This document shows, piece after piece, positions 11,863 through 24,920 of a stretch of DNA of 64,000 bases. Source of the DNA: Hymenoscyphus infarciens (Eukaryota > Ascomycota > Leotiomycetes > Helotiales > Helotiaceae); the NCBI GenBank assembly GCA_001414345.1, contig LLCB01000024.1:124001-188000 (forward strand), given 5' to 3'. The notes below the pieces were generated by a model. It was not told the origin of the DNA and searched no databases. It saw only the letters and a program-made list of their open reading frames with translations. How positions within the stretch are numbered: position 1 is the first letter of the stretch; each line of letters begins with the position of its first letter. A program made the position numbers and the translations under genes.

Positions 11863-12045
11863 ATGGCATTTATCTCATTTTGTCAAACAACTGTCTTGGG
11901 ATTAATCCTGGCGGAGCTTTCGCTGCATCAATGCCTGTTTGAAATTGTGAAGTTCCCGAGGATACATGCAAGCAACGACATATTGTACTTCTCCTTAGAC
12001 TCGCTGCCTGGGAGTCTCTTGGACGGATTTATTTCCTGGCTTTAA
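11863..12045 (+). CDS. Candidate small hydrophobic/secreted peptide or truncated gene, 60 aa
   Basis: The ATG at 11863 lies about 100 bp after TATATAAA and opens a 60-codon frame. The first 20 residues (MAFISFCQTTVLGLILAELS) are hydrophobic enough for a weak signal peptide; the rest has one further cysteine and no known domain. RIP-degraded sequence begins about 80 bp after the stop. It could be a small secreted protein, the first exon of a gene cut by the insertion, or a chance frame. I recognise no family. Confidence 0.25.
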   Translation: MAFISFCQTTVLGLILAELSLHQCLFEIVKFPRIHASNDILYFSLDSLPGSLLDGFISWL

Positions 12046-12359
12046 CTTTCGGTAATTGACACAAATGCCACCCTTTCAATTGAAAAAGACAGAAATGCCA
12101 TCTAATTGATTTCAACAAGACTCAAAAACCACTTCTATCCTATTTGTTAATATTATAACCTCTAAGTATAATTTTTAGTATATTCGTTAATTCTTTGATA
12201 ACCCTAAAAAGGTAGCATTTGTATTAGTGAAGTAATAGTATATCTATTAGAGACTATTTATAAAATACGAGATTTTAGTTAGAACTAGTAATATTGTTTA
12301 TTAAGGTATTTAGATAGTAAGTAAACATTCTTAAAAGAGTAGTAATTAAAGAGGTAGAG

Positions 12360-14606
12360 TGTTAGTATGACTTATAGTTATAAAAGCGATGTAAAAAGAG
12401 TTATATTATCGTTCGTATATACCGAGTAAAGCTAGCTACGATGCCTACTTAAGTAGCCTCTAAGCGAGTGCACGTGTACCTACGTATACTAATCTAAATT
12501 GCTATTTACCTTTAAATATATACTAATACTAGTACTTCTTTAAAATAATAGAAGTTACTTAAAAGCTATTAATATCGCTTATCTAATCTAACTAAAAGGA
12601 GCCCTTATTACCTCTTATTCTGTTCTATATATCTAGCTTATTTATATTAACCTAGATCGAAGTATATATTTCTTTATATTAGTGAGCCTCCGCTAGGATT
12701 ATCTTATCGCCGATTATACTCCGGACGTTTAGTAGGAATATTAAAGTTATCACTATTATTACTTAAACTGAGAATAAAGGTTTTAATATCTTTAAGAGTA
12801 ATAAAAGTGTCTAACTCCTAGAATAATACCTTAAATCCGAAGTCGCTTAGAGGCCTTAGATACTTTCGAGGTTAACTACGTCTACGCTGCTAGAGAGGGT
12901 CTAATAGTGGTTCTAGAATATTAGTGTCTTAATAAACTTCTAAATAATCCTAAGGCGGTTTTGAAAGAGGTTCTAAGATATTAGCGTCTTAACGAATCTA
13001 TAACTAACGAAGTCGATATCGGGGAGAGAGTAAATATTGCCTAATATCTTACCTACCCTAGTATACTTCCTATCTACTCTAAGGCTTAAAAGTTCCCCCC
13101 TTTTTATAAGATTATAGTATTAGATTATTTGTTAGATTATTTATTAGATTATTCGTTAGATTATTCAACGATACTATCTCAGAAATTCCTTTATCTACTA
13201 GTGCTATTCTAAAAGTTTTAGAAGTTTTAAAAAAGTATAGCTTTATAACTATAGGTTAAAACTTTGTAGGACTGCCTAGTAGTACTATAATATAGTCCTT
13301 ATTCCTAACTCTGTTATCTTCGTTATCTTAAGTTTAGACAGTATATAATAAACCTAGGTTAGTAAGAGAATTGTCGAAGTAATTATCTTTGTTATCTTAA
13401 GTTTAGGTAGTATATAATAGACCTAGGTCGGTAGAGGGATTATTGAAGTAATTATCTTCGTTATCCTAAGTTTAGGCGGTATATAATAGACCTAGGTTAG
13501 CGGGGGGATTGTTGAAGTAATTATCTTCGTTATTCTAAGTTTAGGTAGTATATAATAGACCTAGGTTAGCAGGGTCGGCGGGATTATTAAAGTAATTACT
13601 AGCAGTATCTAAGAAGGCTGAATATTATTATTATAGTTGTTATTACTATAGCTTTTATTATCTTTTAGCGTGTTCTACTATATATTTATAACAGGATCTA
13701 AAGGTTCTAGTACTAGCTCCTCTTAATACTATATCTCTTAATTCTTCGTCTAACTACCTAGTTTTGTTAACCTTAGTAGTAGTATTATATAGTGCCTAAG
13801 ATATAAGTATCTTATGTCTATTTGTCTTAACTTATATACCTCTTCTATAAAGTGTTTATTATAACTTAGTAGTAGTAGATTAGTAGATTTTAGCGAAGTT
13901 ATCTTAATCCTATCTTTTAAAGTCTACTTAAAATTCGTCTTAAAGAAGAAGGTCTTTGTTCTCTCCTTTAGCGTATTCCTCTTCTCGTTTAGTAGTAAAA
14001 ATCGTCTCTTCTATCTATATTAACTTTAGCTTTAGTACTAGCTTTAGAGCTTGTTTTAGTACTAAAGTTAAAGCTTCTAAAGTCGTTAGAATCAGTATCG
14101 GTATATCTATTATATTATAGATATTATAGATAAATTTAGATATTATTAAAAGTCTATTTATACTTTACTTAATAAGTAAAAGAGATATTAGGTTTTAGGT
14201 AAATAGATATCTTAAAGAGTATAAATTATCTTAAGAGATAATAGGAGGTCGGTATTAGTAATTAGTACTTCTTATATTAAGAAGCGTTTACTATTTATTA
14301 TAAATTTAAATAGTAAAAGGAACCATAATCCGAGAAGAGGAGTCTACTAGTGATATTAAGTTTACTTTTATATAAGTATACCTATAGCAGAAATATACAA
14401 AGTAACTAAGTATCTAATCTATACGTCTACTAATTAGTATTAGTATAACTTATAGTTATAAAAGCGATATAAAAAGAGTTATATTATCGTTCGTATATAC
14501 CGAGTAAAGCTAGCTATAATACCTACTTAAGTAGCCTCTAAGCGAGTACACGTGTACTCACGTATACTAATCCGAATCGCTATTTACTCTTAAATATATA
14601 CCGATA
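12360..14606. mobile_element. Small RIP-degraded LTR element with 169-bp LTRs
   Basis: Two direct repeats of exactly 169 bp, 12360-12528 and 14438-14606, align without gaps and differ mainly by C/T and G/A changes. The left copy begins TGTTAGTAT and both end ..ATA; the right copy begins TATTAGTAT. This is what RIP would do to TG...CA termini, and the ends form a short inverted repeat. The flanking 5 bp are identical: TAGAG at 12355-12359 and at 14607-14611, a perfect target-site duplication. The internal part is only 1.9 kb, so this is either a non-autonomous element or a heavily deleted one. No coding capacity remains. Confidence 0.85.
13310..13595. repeat. 69-bp tandem repeat, about four copies, inside the small LTR element
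   Basis: The word AGTTTAG recurs at 13331, 13400, 13469 and 13538, always 69 bp apart, within copies sharing GTATATAATA-ACCTAGGT and AAGTAATTATCTT words. 69 is a multiple of three, so the array could be a degraded repeat in a coding region (23 residues per unit). Copies differ by RIP-type transitions. Confidence 0.85.
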
Positions 14607-15310
14607 TAGAGAGTATTAGATATAAGTACTACTATAATTATTAAGATCTAGCTTACGAAGTAAAAGGTAGGTATTTTACTAATTTTAAAGTAAATTAATT
14701 ATTACTATCTTAGTGTTTTACTAACTAGAATATTATATTTTTATCTACTAATAGAATAGCTACTATCTCTAAATTATTAATTTAGTAGTAAAAGTACTAC
14801 TAAATAAATAAGTAGTATAGAAGAAGTCTTTAAGTTAGAAAACTATTAATTAGAGCCTATTTAGCTTATATAAATTATTTAAATATATATATACATATCT
14901 AACGAGAGACTCTAAATAGTAACCTCGTATAAGTTAGTATATATTATTAATTGTTTCTTATTATACTAAGTAATCGTTTAGCTCGTAGTATATATATTAG
15001 TATATATATACTAGGTAGTAATATATATAAACTTTTAAAGATTTATATCTCTAGAGGTCTAAATCTTTTTTAGTAGTATATATTCTATTTATATATATAC
15101 TAAGATATACGAGGTTAAACGAGAGATTTGTATTACTTTTAAATATATATACTAAACACTAGTATATATATAGAATTAGTATATATATATATATATTACC
15201 TCCTAATTTTTAGTAGTATATATCCTAGATATACACTAGCTAAACAGGCCCTTAGATAGTATTTCTATCTTTTTTAATTTTTAAATAAAAAAGTGGTATT
15301 TTAGTTAATT

Positions 15311-16200
15311 ACTGTTTAAATTTTAAGTGACTGAATAATACTTCGTAAATCGTTAATACTAGTTATATGACGGGAATCACGAGATTCTGATTTCACTTAC
15401 TATATAGCACATCGAGATTCAAGCTAAGAAGTGGGACAAGCGGTGAATTTAAGTTCTAGAGTACGCAATGTTATAGGTCAACAATAACAACGGAATTTCC
15501 TTCGAGTATAAAAATGCGTCTCCAAGCATATCATCATTCCTACCGAAACACACTTAAGCAGCTCTAAAAGAGTACCAAGGTTATATAAAGCGGGTTGGAA
15601 CTAAATACAAGTAAGATCCATGCTTTTGTGAACATAGAAGTAGAAATCGACAATGAGAACTTATTCGATAACAATACTCAAAACTATACGTCTATCGTTC
15701 TAGTACACCTCCTCACATGCTACTTAGAGATTCGAGACTTGGTGTGAAATCCGCGATTAATTGCCGGTCGATGTTCGTTTTAGGGATGGATCGTAGCGCT
15801 CTTTTGTGATTCTTATGAGTGGTGACAAAGGTAAAGTTTAGTTTAGTGAGACGGTGATAGTAATACCGTGTTTGCATTATATGAGAGAATTTCAATGATA
15901 AAAAGCGCAATGATAAGCGATTCCAGACAGGGTTTAGTAGTTTCTTAAGTGCTTCTCCTCGGTTGTGGTTTGAATCTATGACAATTGAGCCGCACTATAT
16001 GTCCATTTAGTACACTCATGTTTCTAACAATGTAAGTTCAAGTGTTATACGAACGTAAAGTAGAATCCAAACAATTCAAATGAAAACATTCTGAAAAATT
16101 CTCTCACACTACATCGCTAAAACAGCGAAAACTCTTAGTCATGTAAAGAATACCGGATGTGTCGAGTTTTCCGTGAAAGCAAGATAGAGAAGTGTAAGAT
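15311..16200. other. Unique-looking interval between two RIP blocks
   Basis: About 0.9 kb of near-normal composition. TATAAAA occurs at 15507-15513 and another TATATAAAG near 15583, but the frames that follow are only a few codons long, and a 65-codon frame on the minus strand (15713-15910) has no recognisable features. It may be a remnant of single-copy DNA isolated by insertions. Confidence 0.4.
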
Positions 16201-17712
16201 ATATTGTTTCGAAGTAGTACTTAATTAGACAAGATAAGCTAGAAGAAGTATACTACGATCAGTTAATAAAGGGCGCTCGTATTACAGAAATTATTAAGGC
16301 AAAATAGTAGGGTTATGAGAATCTCTATAGAGCTCCGCCGACTAGTCCGGAAAGCCGAGTCCGGACGTCTACTCTACTATATCCCACTTTTTACTAAAAT
16401 AATAACTATCTATTCTAAGTAAAATTAACTAAAGTTAGTTATATAACTACTTAGATTAGTGTTTTGGTTTTCCTCGCCTTAGTTAGCCTAGTACTTAAGA
16501 TGCTACTTACCTAGGTAAGGATAGAAGAGGCTAGGCTAGATTAGGATTAAGGCTAGACTAAGTTTAATAGGCTAGGTACTCTAACTAGAATAGAAGTAGC
16601 TAGGAAAGTTCTAAAAACAGGATAGAAGTAGCTAGATAGATAAAAAAAGAAGGCTAGGCTAGAGTAGAATTAGGAAAGCAACTCTCTAATTAGGACCTAG
16701 ACTCGCCTTCTAGATATTAAGCGAAATTAGTAACCTAGACTCTCTTTTCTCCTCGCCTTCTAGATATTAAGCGAAATTAGAGCCGCTTTCTAAGCTTTAA
16801 GCAAAATTAACTAGCCTAACTCTTCTTATCCTAGCCTCTCTATTTAGTAAGAAAAGGTAAACAAGTACTATAGAATAGAAGTAACTAGGAAAGCTAGAAT
16901 TTAAGAATAGAAGAAGACGAGATAGCCTTAAAATAGAGATAAGAGAGAGAAGGAGCGCTGAGATAAGATAGAATAATAGATTAGACAGAGAAACTTAAAA
17001 TACTAACTTAGATTATATAAATAAGAATAGTTAATAGCTTAAGAAAGGTTAATAATTAAAACTAGAGTTATAATTTAAGTTAAAAAAGACTTTATAAGAA
17101 CTAGTTATCTAGAATTACTAAAGTTAGTTACTAGTTAAGCTTTAGATCTTATTAATATCTATATTATAGAGGTTTTAGTAATAGACCTTTAGTATTATAT
17201 AAACTTCTATATATAGATATACTAACTCTAGAGATATAAAGACTTAATACTTAAATATAGTATCTTCTACGAACCTCTAGTAGTTCTATCTTATCTCTAG
17301 AACTATCTATAGAGCTAAGTTTAAGTTAAAAGCAACGTATTAATACCTCTTTTATAACTATTTAAGTTTCCTATTTTAACCTTTAATAAAGAAGCTATAT
17401 TATATATAGTAATATACTAAATATTAGTAAAAAAGACTTATATAGCTTATTTACTTAATAGTAGTATCTATAGACTACTAAACTAATTAAGAAAGCCTCT
17501 AAAACCGATTCTATATATATACTAATAATAGAGAACTTCTACTCTAGATATACTATAGAATTAAATACGACTTTAAGAAGATAAAAGCTATATACTAATC
17601 TAAGATTAGAGGTAATACTTATAGTAGTTATTCTATATAGTTAGTATAATATTATATTTAAGCTAAGAGAATTACTAGAAAAGCTAAAGAACCTTTAATA
17701 ATAGTAATAGAG

Positions 17713-18028
17713 TATAACGGCACGAAATACACACAACTATAGTAGAGGTATATAGGAGTACGTATAGTAGAATGACGTATATAGATACTAGGCTCTAATA
17801 TAGAAGAAAAGGAAAAACTATCTCTCTTCTACTCTAAGAGTAGGCTGCTATATATAAGAGGTTTAGATAGTATAAAAGAGTTTAAAACTAACTAACGTTA
17901 TACGTCGGCTAATATAAAAGCTTAAACCTATATAATCTTCCTAAAATAGATAATATAAGATAATAACTACTAAAACTCTATATATAGTAAGTACTCTTAG
18001 CTATCTAGGATAATAGTATACTATTATA
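17713..18028 (+). repeat. LTR copy 1 of the dimer
   Basis: 316 bp, starting TATAACGGCACG and ending in a RIP-altered form of the 3' inverted repeat (CTATTATA). It aligns gaplessly by length with copies 2 and 3. Confidence 0.88.
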
Positions 18029-18599
18029 TCTCTCTCTCTTAAAAAAGACTTATTTTTAAGTCTATCTCTCTTATTATTTAAGGTTAAATTAAGATACTAT
18101 AATATTATTATTAAGGTTAAAGTATTTATTATATTTATTAATTTTATTATAAGTAAGAAGGTAGATTAAGGTTTAAATTAAATTATAGCTAACCTAGTTT
18201 AAAGATTAATTATATTTTATTATAAGTAAAATAAGATATTAACTTTAGGTTTAAATTATAACTAAACTAATTTATAGATACTTATAAAAGAGAGATTTTG
18301 TTTCTAATCCTTTAATATTAAAGTAAGTATTTACGTTTACTAAAAGAGTATAGTCTAACTTAACTAGTAGGTTAGAAAAAGTAAAATTAGAAAAAGTTTA
18401 AAGTAGAAAAAGTTTAAAGTAGAGTTAAAAGCGAATATAGAATAGTATTAGAAGTTGTTTAATTAAGAGGTAATAATAACTTAGTTAAGAGCTTACTTTA
18501 AGAGTATACTAATTTATATCTAATTTAAATTTAAATAAAAAAAGAACTTCTAGCTTAGCTAGAAGTAAAAAGAAAGTAAGAAAGAATATAAAGACTATA

Positions 18600-19100
18600 A
18601 GATTCTAATTAAAGTTAGTAGTATTTTAGTTAGTTAAAGAAGTTATTATTAAAGTTATTAAAGTTAAAACTATTATTTAAAGTTTAAGATAATAAAAGAG
18701 GTAGTTTTAGCTAGTTAAAGAAGTTATTACTAAAGTTATTAAAGTTAAAACTATTATTTAAAGTTTAAGATAATAAAAGAAGAGGTTTTAGCTAGTTAGA
18801 AGAAGTTAATATTAAAGTTATTAAAGTTAAAATTATTATTTAAAGTCTAAGATAATAAAGAGGTAGGTTTAGCTAGTTAAAAGAGTTATTACTAAATTTA
18901 AAAATACTATCTAATATTTAAAATAGTAAAAGAAGAAGTTTTAGCTAGTTAAAAGTAAAGTTATAGCTAAGTTATTAAAGTTTTACTATTTAAAGTTTAA
19001 GATAATAAAAAAAGTAGTTTTAGGTAGTTAAAAGCAAAGTTATTACTAAAGTTTATTAAATTATCTAAGGTTTAAGATAATAAAAGGAGTAGTTTTAGAT
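18600..19100. repeat. About 81-bp minisatellite in internal region 1
   Basis: The word TTTAG followed by CTAGTTA-type sequence recurs at 18625, 18706, 18787, 18868, 18940, 19019 and 19094 (spacings 81, 81, 81, 72, 79, 75). The equivalent array is present in internal region 2 at about 22070-22550. The dominant period is a multiple of three, so it may be the relic of a 27-residue repeat in a protein of the element. Confidence 0.8.
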
Positions 19101-21166
19101 ATAATAGTATTTAAGTTTAGATATCTAGTTATATAGAACTATATTATTTAAGCTTATAAGCTACTTTATTCTTTTTAGATACTTAAAGACTTATTTATCT
19201 TTTAATTTTAAAAAAAAGAGTTATTATTAGATTATAGAGAGTTTATAACTAAATAAAAGAGTATTCTTTTAAACTAGAGTATTAATTTTAAATAATTTTG
19301 TTATTTTTAAATATTTAGCTTTAGTATCTCTTCTTATTTATAACTAAAAGATTATTTACTATTTTAGTAAAGTTATAATTCTAGTATCTCTTAAGTATAG
19401 TAGATAGGTTTTAGAACTAAGGTATAATCTTATCTTATATATAAAAGAAGTATTTTAATTCTAGTATTTCTCTAAGTATAGCTATACTTAAAAAATAAAC
19501 GTTTCTTTAGTATAATCTTATTCTTAATTCTACTTTTATCTCTTTTAACCTTTATACTAGTAAAGACTTAGTTTATAACTATAGTTATAGTCTTTTAGTT
19601 TAAAAGAAGTTTAGAGTAGAGTTAGATAATATTTAGTTAAGATTAATAAAGATAGTAATAACTTAGCTAAGAGCTTACTTTTAAGGTTTATCTTAATAGA
19701 AAGTATATTTTAACTAATTTATATCTAATTTAAGAGTAGTAGTAGAAAGGTATTAAAGGTAGCTATTTATAATTAAAAGAGGTATAAATTTAAACTTAGA
19801 AGTAAGAGAGGGTTTAATTAAGGGTTTAAAAGAGGATTAGATTAAAGAGGGTTTAGAGTAGTAATTTATTAACTTAAAATATAAAGTTGCTTATCTATCT
19901 TTCTAGCTTAGCTAGCTAATTCCTTATTTCTTAATTCTCTACTTTTAAAGCTTATATAACTAACTATATCTAGTCTATATTTAAGAAGTTCTACTAGTCT
20001 CTTTAACTATTATTTTATTAAGATCTTCTAGATCTTAGTATATAGGTACTATTTAGGTAGGGTTTAGAAGGGTATCTTTTAAAAAGGAGAGTATCTCTAA
20101 AAGGGGTTATTACTTAATATTATATAATAGAACTAAATTTAACTATTTTTATTATCTATTTATAAGGATTTAAAAGTATTTTAAGTATCCTTTATCTTAT
20201 AACTAGTTAAAAAGTAGGTATTTAAAAAAGTAACTATCTCTTTTTAATCTTAGAAAGTATTCTAAACTAATTCTAACTTATATCTAAGCTCTAGGTAGTT
20301 CCTAGCTAGTCTAGTTATTATACTCTAAATAAGAGCTTTATATATTAGTTTTAGTTATCTTACTTTTTTATTAAGGTTAGAGAGTATTTAAAGAGGCTTT
20401 AGTACTATATTATATAAGTTAAAAGGTATTAAAGCTAGCTATATCTCTTAAGTAAAAAAAGTTTAAATTAAGACTTAAAAGTAAAAGAAGATTAAATAAG
20501 AGTTAGATTAAAGAAGGTTTAAAAGTAAGATTTTTAACTTTAAAGTTTACTTATAATTTTATCCTCTATCTCTTTAACTAATTATTTTATCTTTTATATA
20601 CTTTTTACTTTTATCTTATTTATTTATTATTTATAAATTATTTAAATTTAAAAAAGTTATCTTTAAAAGTAAAAGCTCTTATTATTTTAATATATAGTTA
20701 TAAGTTAGAGAGGGTTTAAAGAGTCTTTTAGAAAAGGGAGTAGTTTTAGAAGGTTATTTAATACCTTATAATAAAACTAGTTTAAAGAGATCTAAGGTTT
20801 TTTAGAAATTTAATATATTAATATTAATTTAGAAAGAAGAGAGATAAGATTAGATTTAGAAGCCTTCTAGATAACTATTATAAGTTAACTTATTTACTAA
20901 ACTTAAGATTATTAAGACTTTTAAGAATACTTAGTATATTCTAATCTCTTAATATATTTATAATATAATTTTTACTAGCTATTTATATAAATACTAAACC
21001 TTAGTATTACTAGCTATCTAGATAGTTTTTAATTACTTAGCTATTTAAGAATACTATTATAATATTCTAAATTAATACTAAATTAACTTCTAAATAAAGA
21101 GTAGTAATAAGCTTAAAAGAGATATTATTAAGGCTATTACTAGTAAAAAAGAGTTTTTCCTTTTTA

Positions 21167-21482
21167 TATAATAGTATAATATATATATAACTATAGTAGA
21201 GGTATATAGAAGTATATATAGTAAAATAACGTATATAGATACTAGGCTTTAATATAAAAGAAAAGGAAAAACTATCTCTCTTTTACTTTAAGAGTAAGCT
21301 ACTATATATAAGAGGTTTAAATAGTATAAAAGGGTCTAAAACCGACTAACGTTATACGTTAGCTAATATAAAAGCTTAAACCTATATAACCTTTCTAAAA
21401 TAGATAATATAAGATAATAACTACTAAAACCCTATATATAGTAGATACTTTTAGCTATCTAGGATAATAGTATACTATTATA
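21167..21482 (+). repeat. LTR copy 2 (shared middle LTR of the dimer)
   Basis: 316 bp with the same internal words as copies 1 and 3. It begins TATAATAG, the RIP-altered form of the terminal motif, and ends CTATTATA. It serves both as 3' LTR of the first unit and 5' LTR of the second. Confidence 0.88.
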
Positions 21483-22049
21483 TCTCTCTCTTTTAAAAAA
21501 GACTTATCTTTAAGTTTATCTTTCTTATTATTTAAAGTTAAATTAAAATATTATAATATTATTATTAAGGTTAAAGTATTTATTATATTTATTAATTTTA
21601 TTATAAGTAAGAAGGTAGATTAGAGTTTAAATTAAATTATAGTTAACTTAGTTTAAAGATTAATTATATTTTATTATAAGTAAGATAAGATATTAACTTT
21701 AGGTCTAAATTATATCTAAACTAATTTATAAATACTTATAAAAGAGAGATTTTATTTCTAATCTTTTAATATTAAAGTAAGTATTTATATTTACTAAAAG
21801 AGTATAGTCTAACTTAACTAATAAATTAGAAAAAGTAAAATTAGAAAAAGTTTAAAATAAAGTTAAAGGTAAATATAGAGTAGTATTAGAAGTTATTTAG
21901 TTAAGAGGTAATAATAACTTAGTTAAGAGTTTACTTTAAAAGTATACTAATTTATATTTAATTTAAATTTAAATAAAAAAAGGACTTCTAGCTTAGTTAG
22001 AAGTAAAAAGAAAGTAAAAAAGAATATAAAGACTATAAGACTCTAATTA

Positions 22050-22550
22050 GAGTTAGTAATATTTTAGCTAGTTAAAGAAGTTATTACTAAAGTTATTAAA
22101 GTTAAAACTATTATTTAAAGTTTAAGATAATAAAAGGAGTAGTTTTAGCTAGTTAAAGAAGTTATTACTAAAGTTATTAAAGTTAAAACTATTATTTAAA
22201 GTTTAAAATAATAAAAGAAGAGGTTTTAATTAGTTAAAAGAAGTTAATACTAAAGTTATTAAAGTTAAAATTATTATTTAAAGTCTAAGATAATAAAAGA
22301 GTAGGTTTAGCTAGTTAAAAGAGTTATTACTAAATTTAAAAATGCTATTTAATATTTAAAATAGTAAAAGAAGGAGTTTTAGCTAGTTAAAAGTAAAGTT
22401 ATAGCTAAGTTATTAAAGTTTTACTATTTAAAGTTTAAAATAATAAAAAGAGTAGTTTTAAGTAGTTAAAAGTAAAGTTATTACTAAAGTTTATTAAATT
22501 ATTTAAGGTTTAAGATAATAAAGAGAGTAGTTTTAAATATAGTAGTATCT
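22050..22550. repeat. About 81-bp minisatellite in internal region 2
   Basis: Second copy of the minisatellite seen at 18600-19100, in the same relative position within the internal region, with similar unit number and mostly transition differences. Confidence 0.75.
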
Positions 22551-24604
22551 AAGTTTAAATATCTAGTTATATAGAACTATATTATTTAGGCTTATAAGCT
22601 ATCTTATTCTTTTTAGATACTTAAAGACTTATTTATTTTCTAATTTTAAAAAAAAGAGTTACTATTAGATTATAGAGAGTTTATAGCTAAATAGAAGAGT
22701 ATTCTTTTAAACTAAAGTACTAATTTTAAATAATTTTATTATTTCTAAATATTTAGCTTTAATATCTCTCTTTATCTATAACTAAAAGATTATTTACTAT
22801 TTTAATAAAGTTATAATTCTAGTATCTTTTAAATATAGTAAATAGGTTTTAGAGCTAAGGTATAATCTTATCTTATATATAAAAGAAGTGTTTTAATTCT
22901 AGTATCTCTCTAAGTATAGTTATACTTAAAAAACGAATATTTCTTTAGTATAATCTTATTCTTAATTTTACTTTTATCTCTTTTAACTTTTATACTAGTA
23001 AGGACTTAGTCTATAACTATAGTTATAGTCTTTTAGTTTAAGAGAAGTTTAGAGTAGAGTTAGATAATATTTAGTTAGGATTAATAAAGATAGTAATAAC
23101 TTAGCTAAGAGCTTACTTTTAAGGTTTATCTTAATAAAAAGTATATTTTAACTAATTTATATTTAATTTAAGAGTAATAGTAAGAAGGTATTAGAAGTAG
23201 CTACTTATAGTTAAAAGAAGTATAAATTTAAGCTTAGAAGTAAAAGAGAGTTTAATTAAAGGTTTAAAAGAGGATTAGATTAAGAAGGGTTTAGAGTAGT
23301 AATTTATTAACTTAAAATATAAGGTTACTTATCTATCTTTCTAGCTTAGCTAGCTAATTCCTTATTTCTTAATTCTTTACTTCTAAAGCTTATATAACTA
23401 ACTATATCTAGTTTATATTTAAGAAGTTCTACTAATCTCTTTAACTATTATTTTATTAGAATTTTTTAGATCTTAGAATATAAGTACTATTTAGGTAAGG
23501 TTTAAAGAGGTATTTTTTAAAAAGGAGAGTATCTTTAAAAGAGGTTATTACTTAATACTATATAGTAGAACTAAATTTAACTATCTTTATTATCTATTTA
23601 TAAGGATTTAAAAGTATTTTAAGTATCCTTTATCTTATAACTAGTTAAAAAGTAGGTATTTAAAAGAGTAATTATCTCTTTTTAATCTTAGAAAGTATTC
23701 TAAACTAATTCTAACTTATATCTAGGCTCTAGGTAGTTCTTAGTTAGTCTAGTTATTATACTCTAAATAAGAGCTTTATATATTAGTTTTAGTTATCTTA
23801 CTTTTTTATTAAAGTTAAAAAGTATTTAAAAAGGCTTTAGTACTATATTATATAAGTTAGAAGATATTAGAGCTAACTATATCTCTTAAGTAAAAAAGGT
23901 TTAAATTAAGGCTTAAAAGTAAAAAAGAGTTAAATAAGAGTTAGATTAAAAAGGGTTTAAAAGTAAGATTTTTAACTTTAAAGTTTACTTATAATTTTAT
24001 CCTTTATCTCTTTAATTAATTATTTTATCTTTTATATACTTTTTACTTTTATCTTATTTATTTATTATTTATATATTATTTAAATTTAAGAAGGTTATCT
24101 TTAAAAGTAAAAGCCTTTATTATTTTAGTATATAGTTATAGGTTAGAGAAGGTTTAGAGAGTCTTTTAGAAAGAGGAGTAGCTTTAGAAGGTTATTTAAT
24201 ACCTTATAGTAAAACTAGTTTAGAGAGACCTAAGGTCTCTTAGAAATTTAATATATTAATATTAATTTAAGAGAGGAGAGAGTAAGATTAGATTTAAAAG
24301 CCTTTTAGATAACTATTATAAGTTGACTTATTTACTAAACCTAGGGTTATTAAGACTCTTAAGAATACTTAGTATATTCTAATCTCTTAACGTATTTATA
24401 ATATAATTTTTACTAGCTATTTATATAAATACTAAACCTTAGTATTACTAGCTATCTAGATAGTCTCTAATTACCTAGCTATTTAAGAATACTATTATAA
24501 TATTCTAAATCAAAGTTAAATTAACTTTTAAATAAAGAGTAGTAATAAGCTTAAAGAAGATATTATTAAAGCTATTACTAGTAAAGAAGAGTTTTTCCTT
24601 TTTA

Positions 24605-24920
24605 TATAATAGTATAAAATATATATAACTATAGTAGAGGTATATAGGAGTACGTATAGTAGAATAACGTATATAAATACTAGGCTCTAATATAGAAGAA
24701 AAGGAAAAACTATCTCTCTTCTACTCTAAGAGTAGGCTACTATATATAAGAGGTTTAGATAGTATAAAAGGGTCTAAAACCGACTAATATTATACGTCAG
24801 CTAATATAAAAGCCTGAACCTACGTAACCTTCTTAAAACAGATAATATAAGATAATAACTACTGAAACTCTATATATAGCAAGTACTCCTAGCTATCTAG
24901 GATAACGGTATGCCGTTATA
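24605..24920 (+). repeat. LTR copy 3 of the dimer
   Basis: 316 bp; the 3' end TGCCGTTATA is the least mutated version of the terminal inverted repeat in the window. It is followed by the target duplication TAGAG. Confidence 0.88.

Larger units (their letters stand above)
12121..15310. repeat. AT-rich, RIP-degraded repeat block 2
   Basis: About 3.2 kb with CA/TG depletion and stops in all frames. It contains the LTR element 12360-14606 (listed separately), flanked by about 240 bp and 700 bp of further degraded sequence. The latter is rich in TATATA runs at 14885-15190. No functional gene. Confidence 0.8.
17713..24920 (+). mobile_element. Tandem LTR retrotransposon dimer (LTR-internal-LTR-internal-LTR)
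   Basis: Three direct LTR copies of exactly 316 bp (17713-18028, 21167-21482, 24605-24920) separate two internal regions of about 3.1 kb that also match each other over their length; the overall period is about 3.44-3.45 kb. The outer ends read TATAACGGCA at the left and TGCCGTTATA at the right, a 10-bp terminal inverted repeat. The TG...CA termini of LTRs appear here as TA...TA, as expected after RIP. The same 5 bp, TAGAG, lie immediately outside both ends (17708-17712 and 24921-24925), so the whole dimer is bounded by one target-site duplication. No open frame survives. The internal length is short for a complete Gypsy or Copia element, so the family may be non-autonomous. Confidence 0.9.

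Noticed and set aside
15507..15570. TATAAAA followed by an ATG at 15514
   Set aside because: The frame ends after about 17 codons and the TATA box abuts the ATG, leaving no room for a leader.
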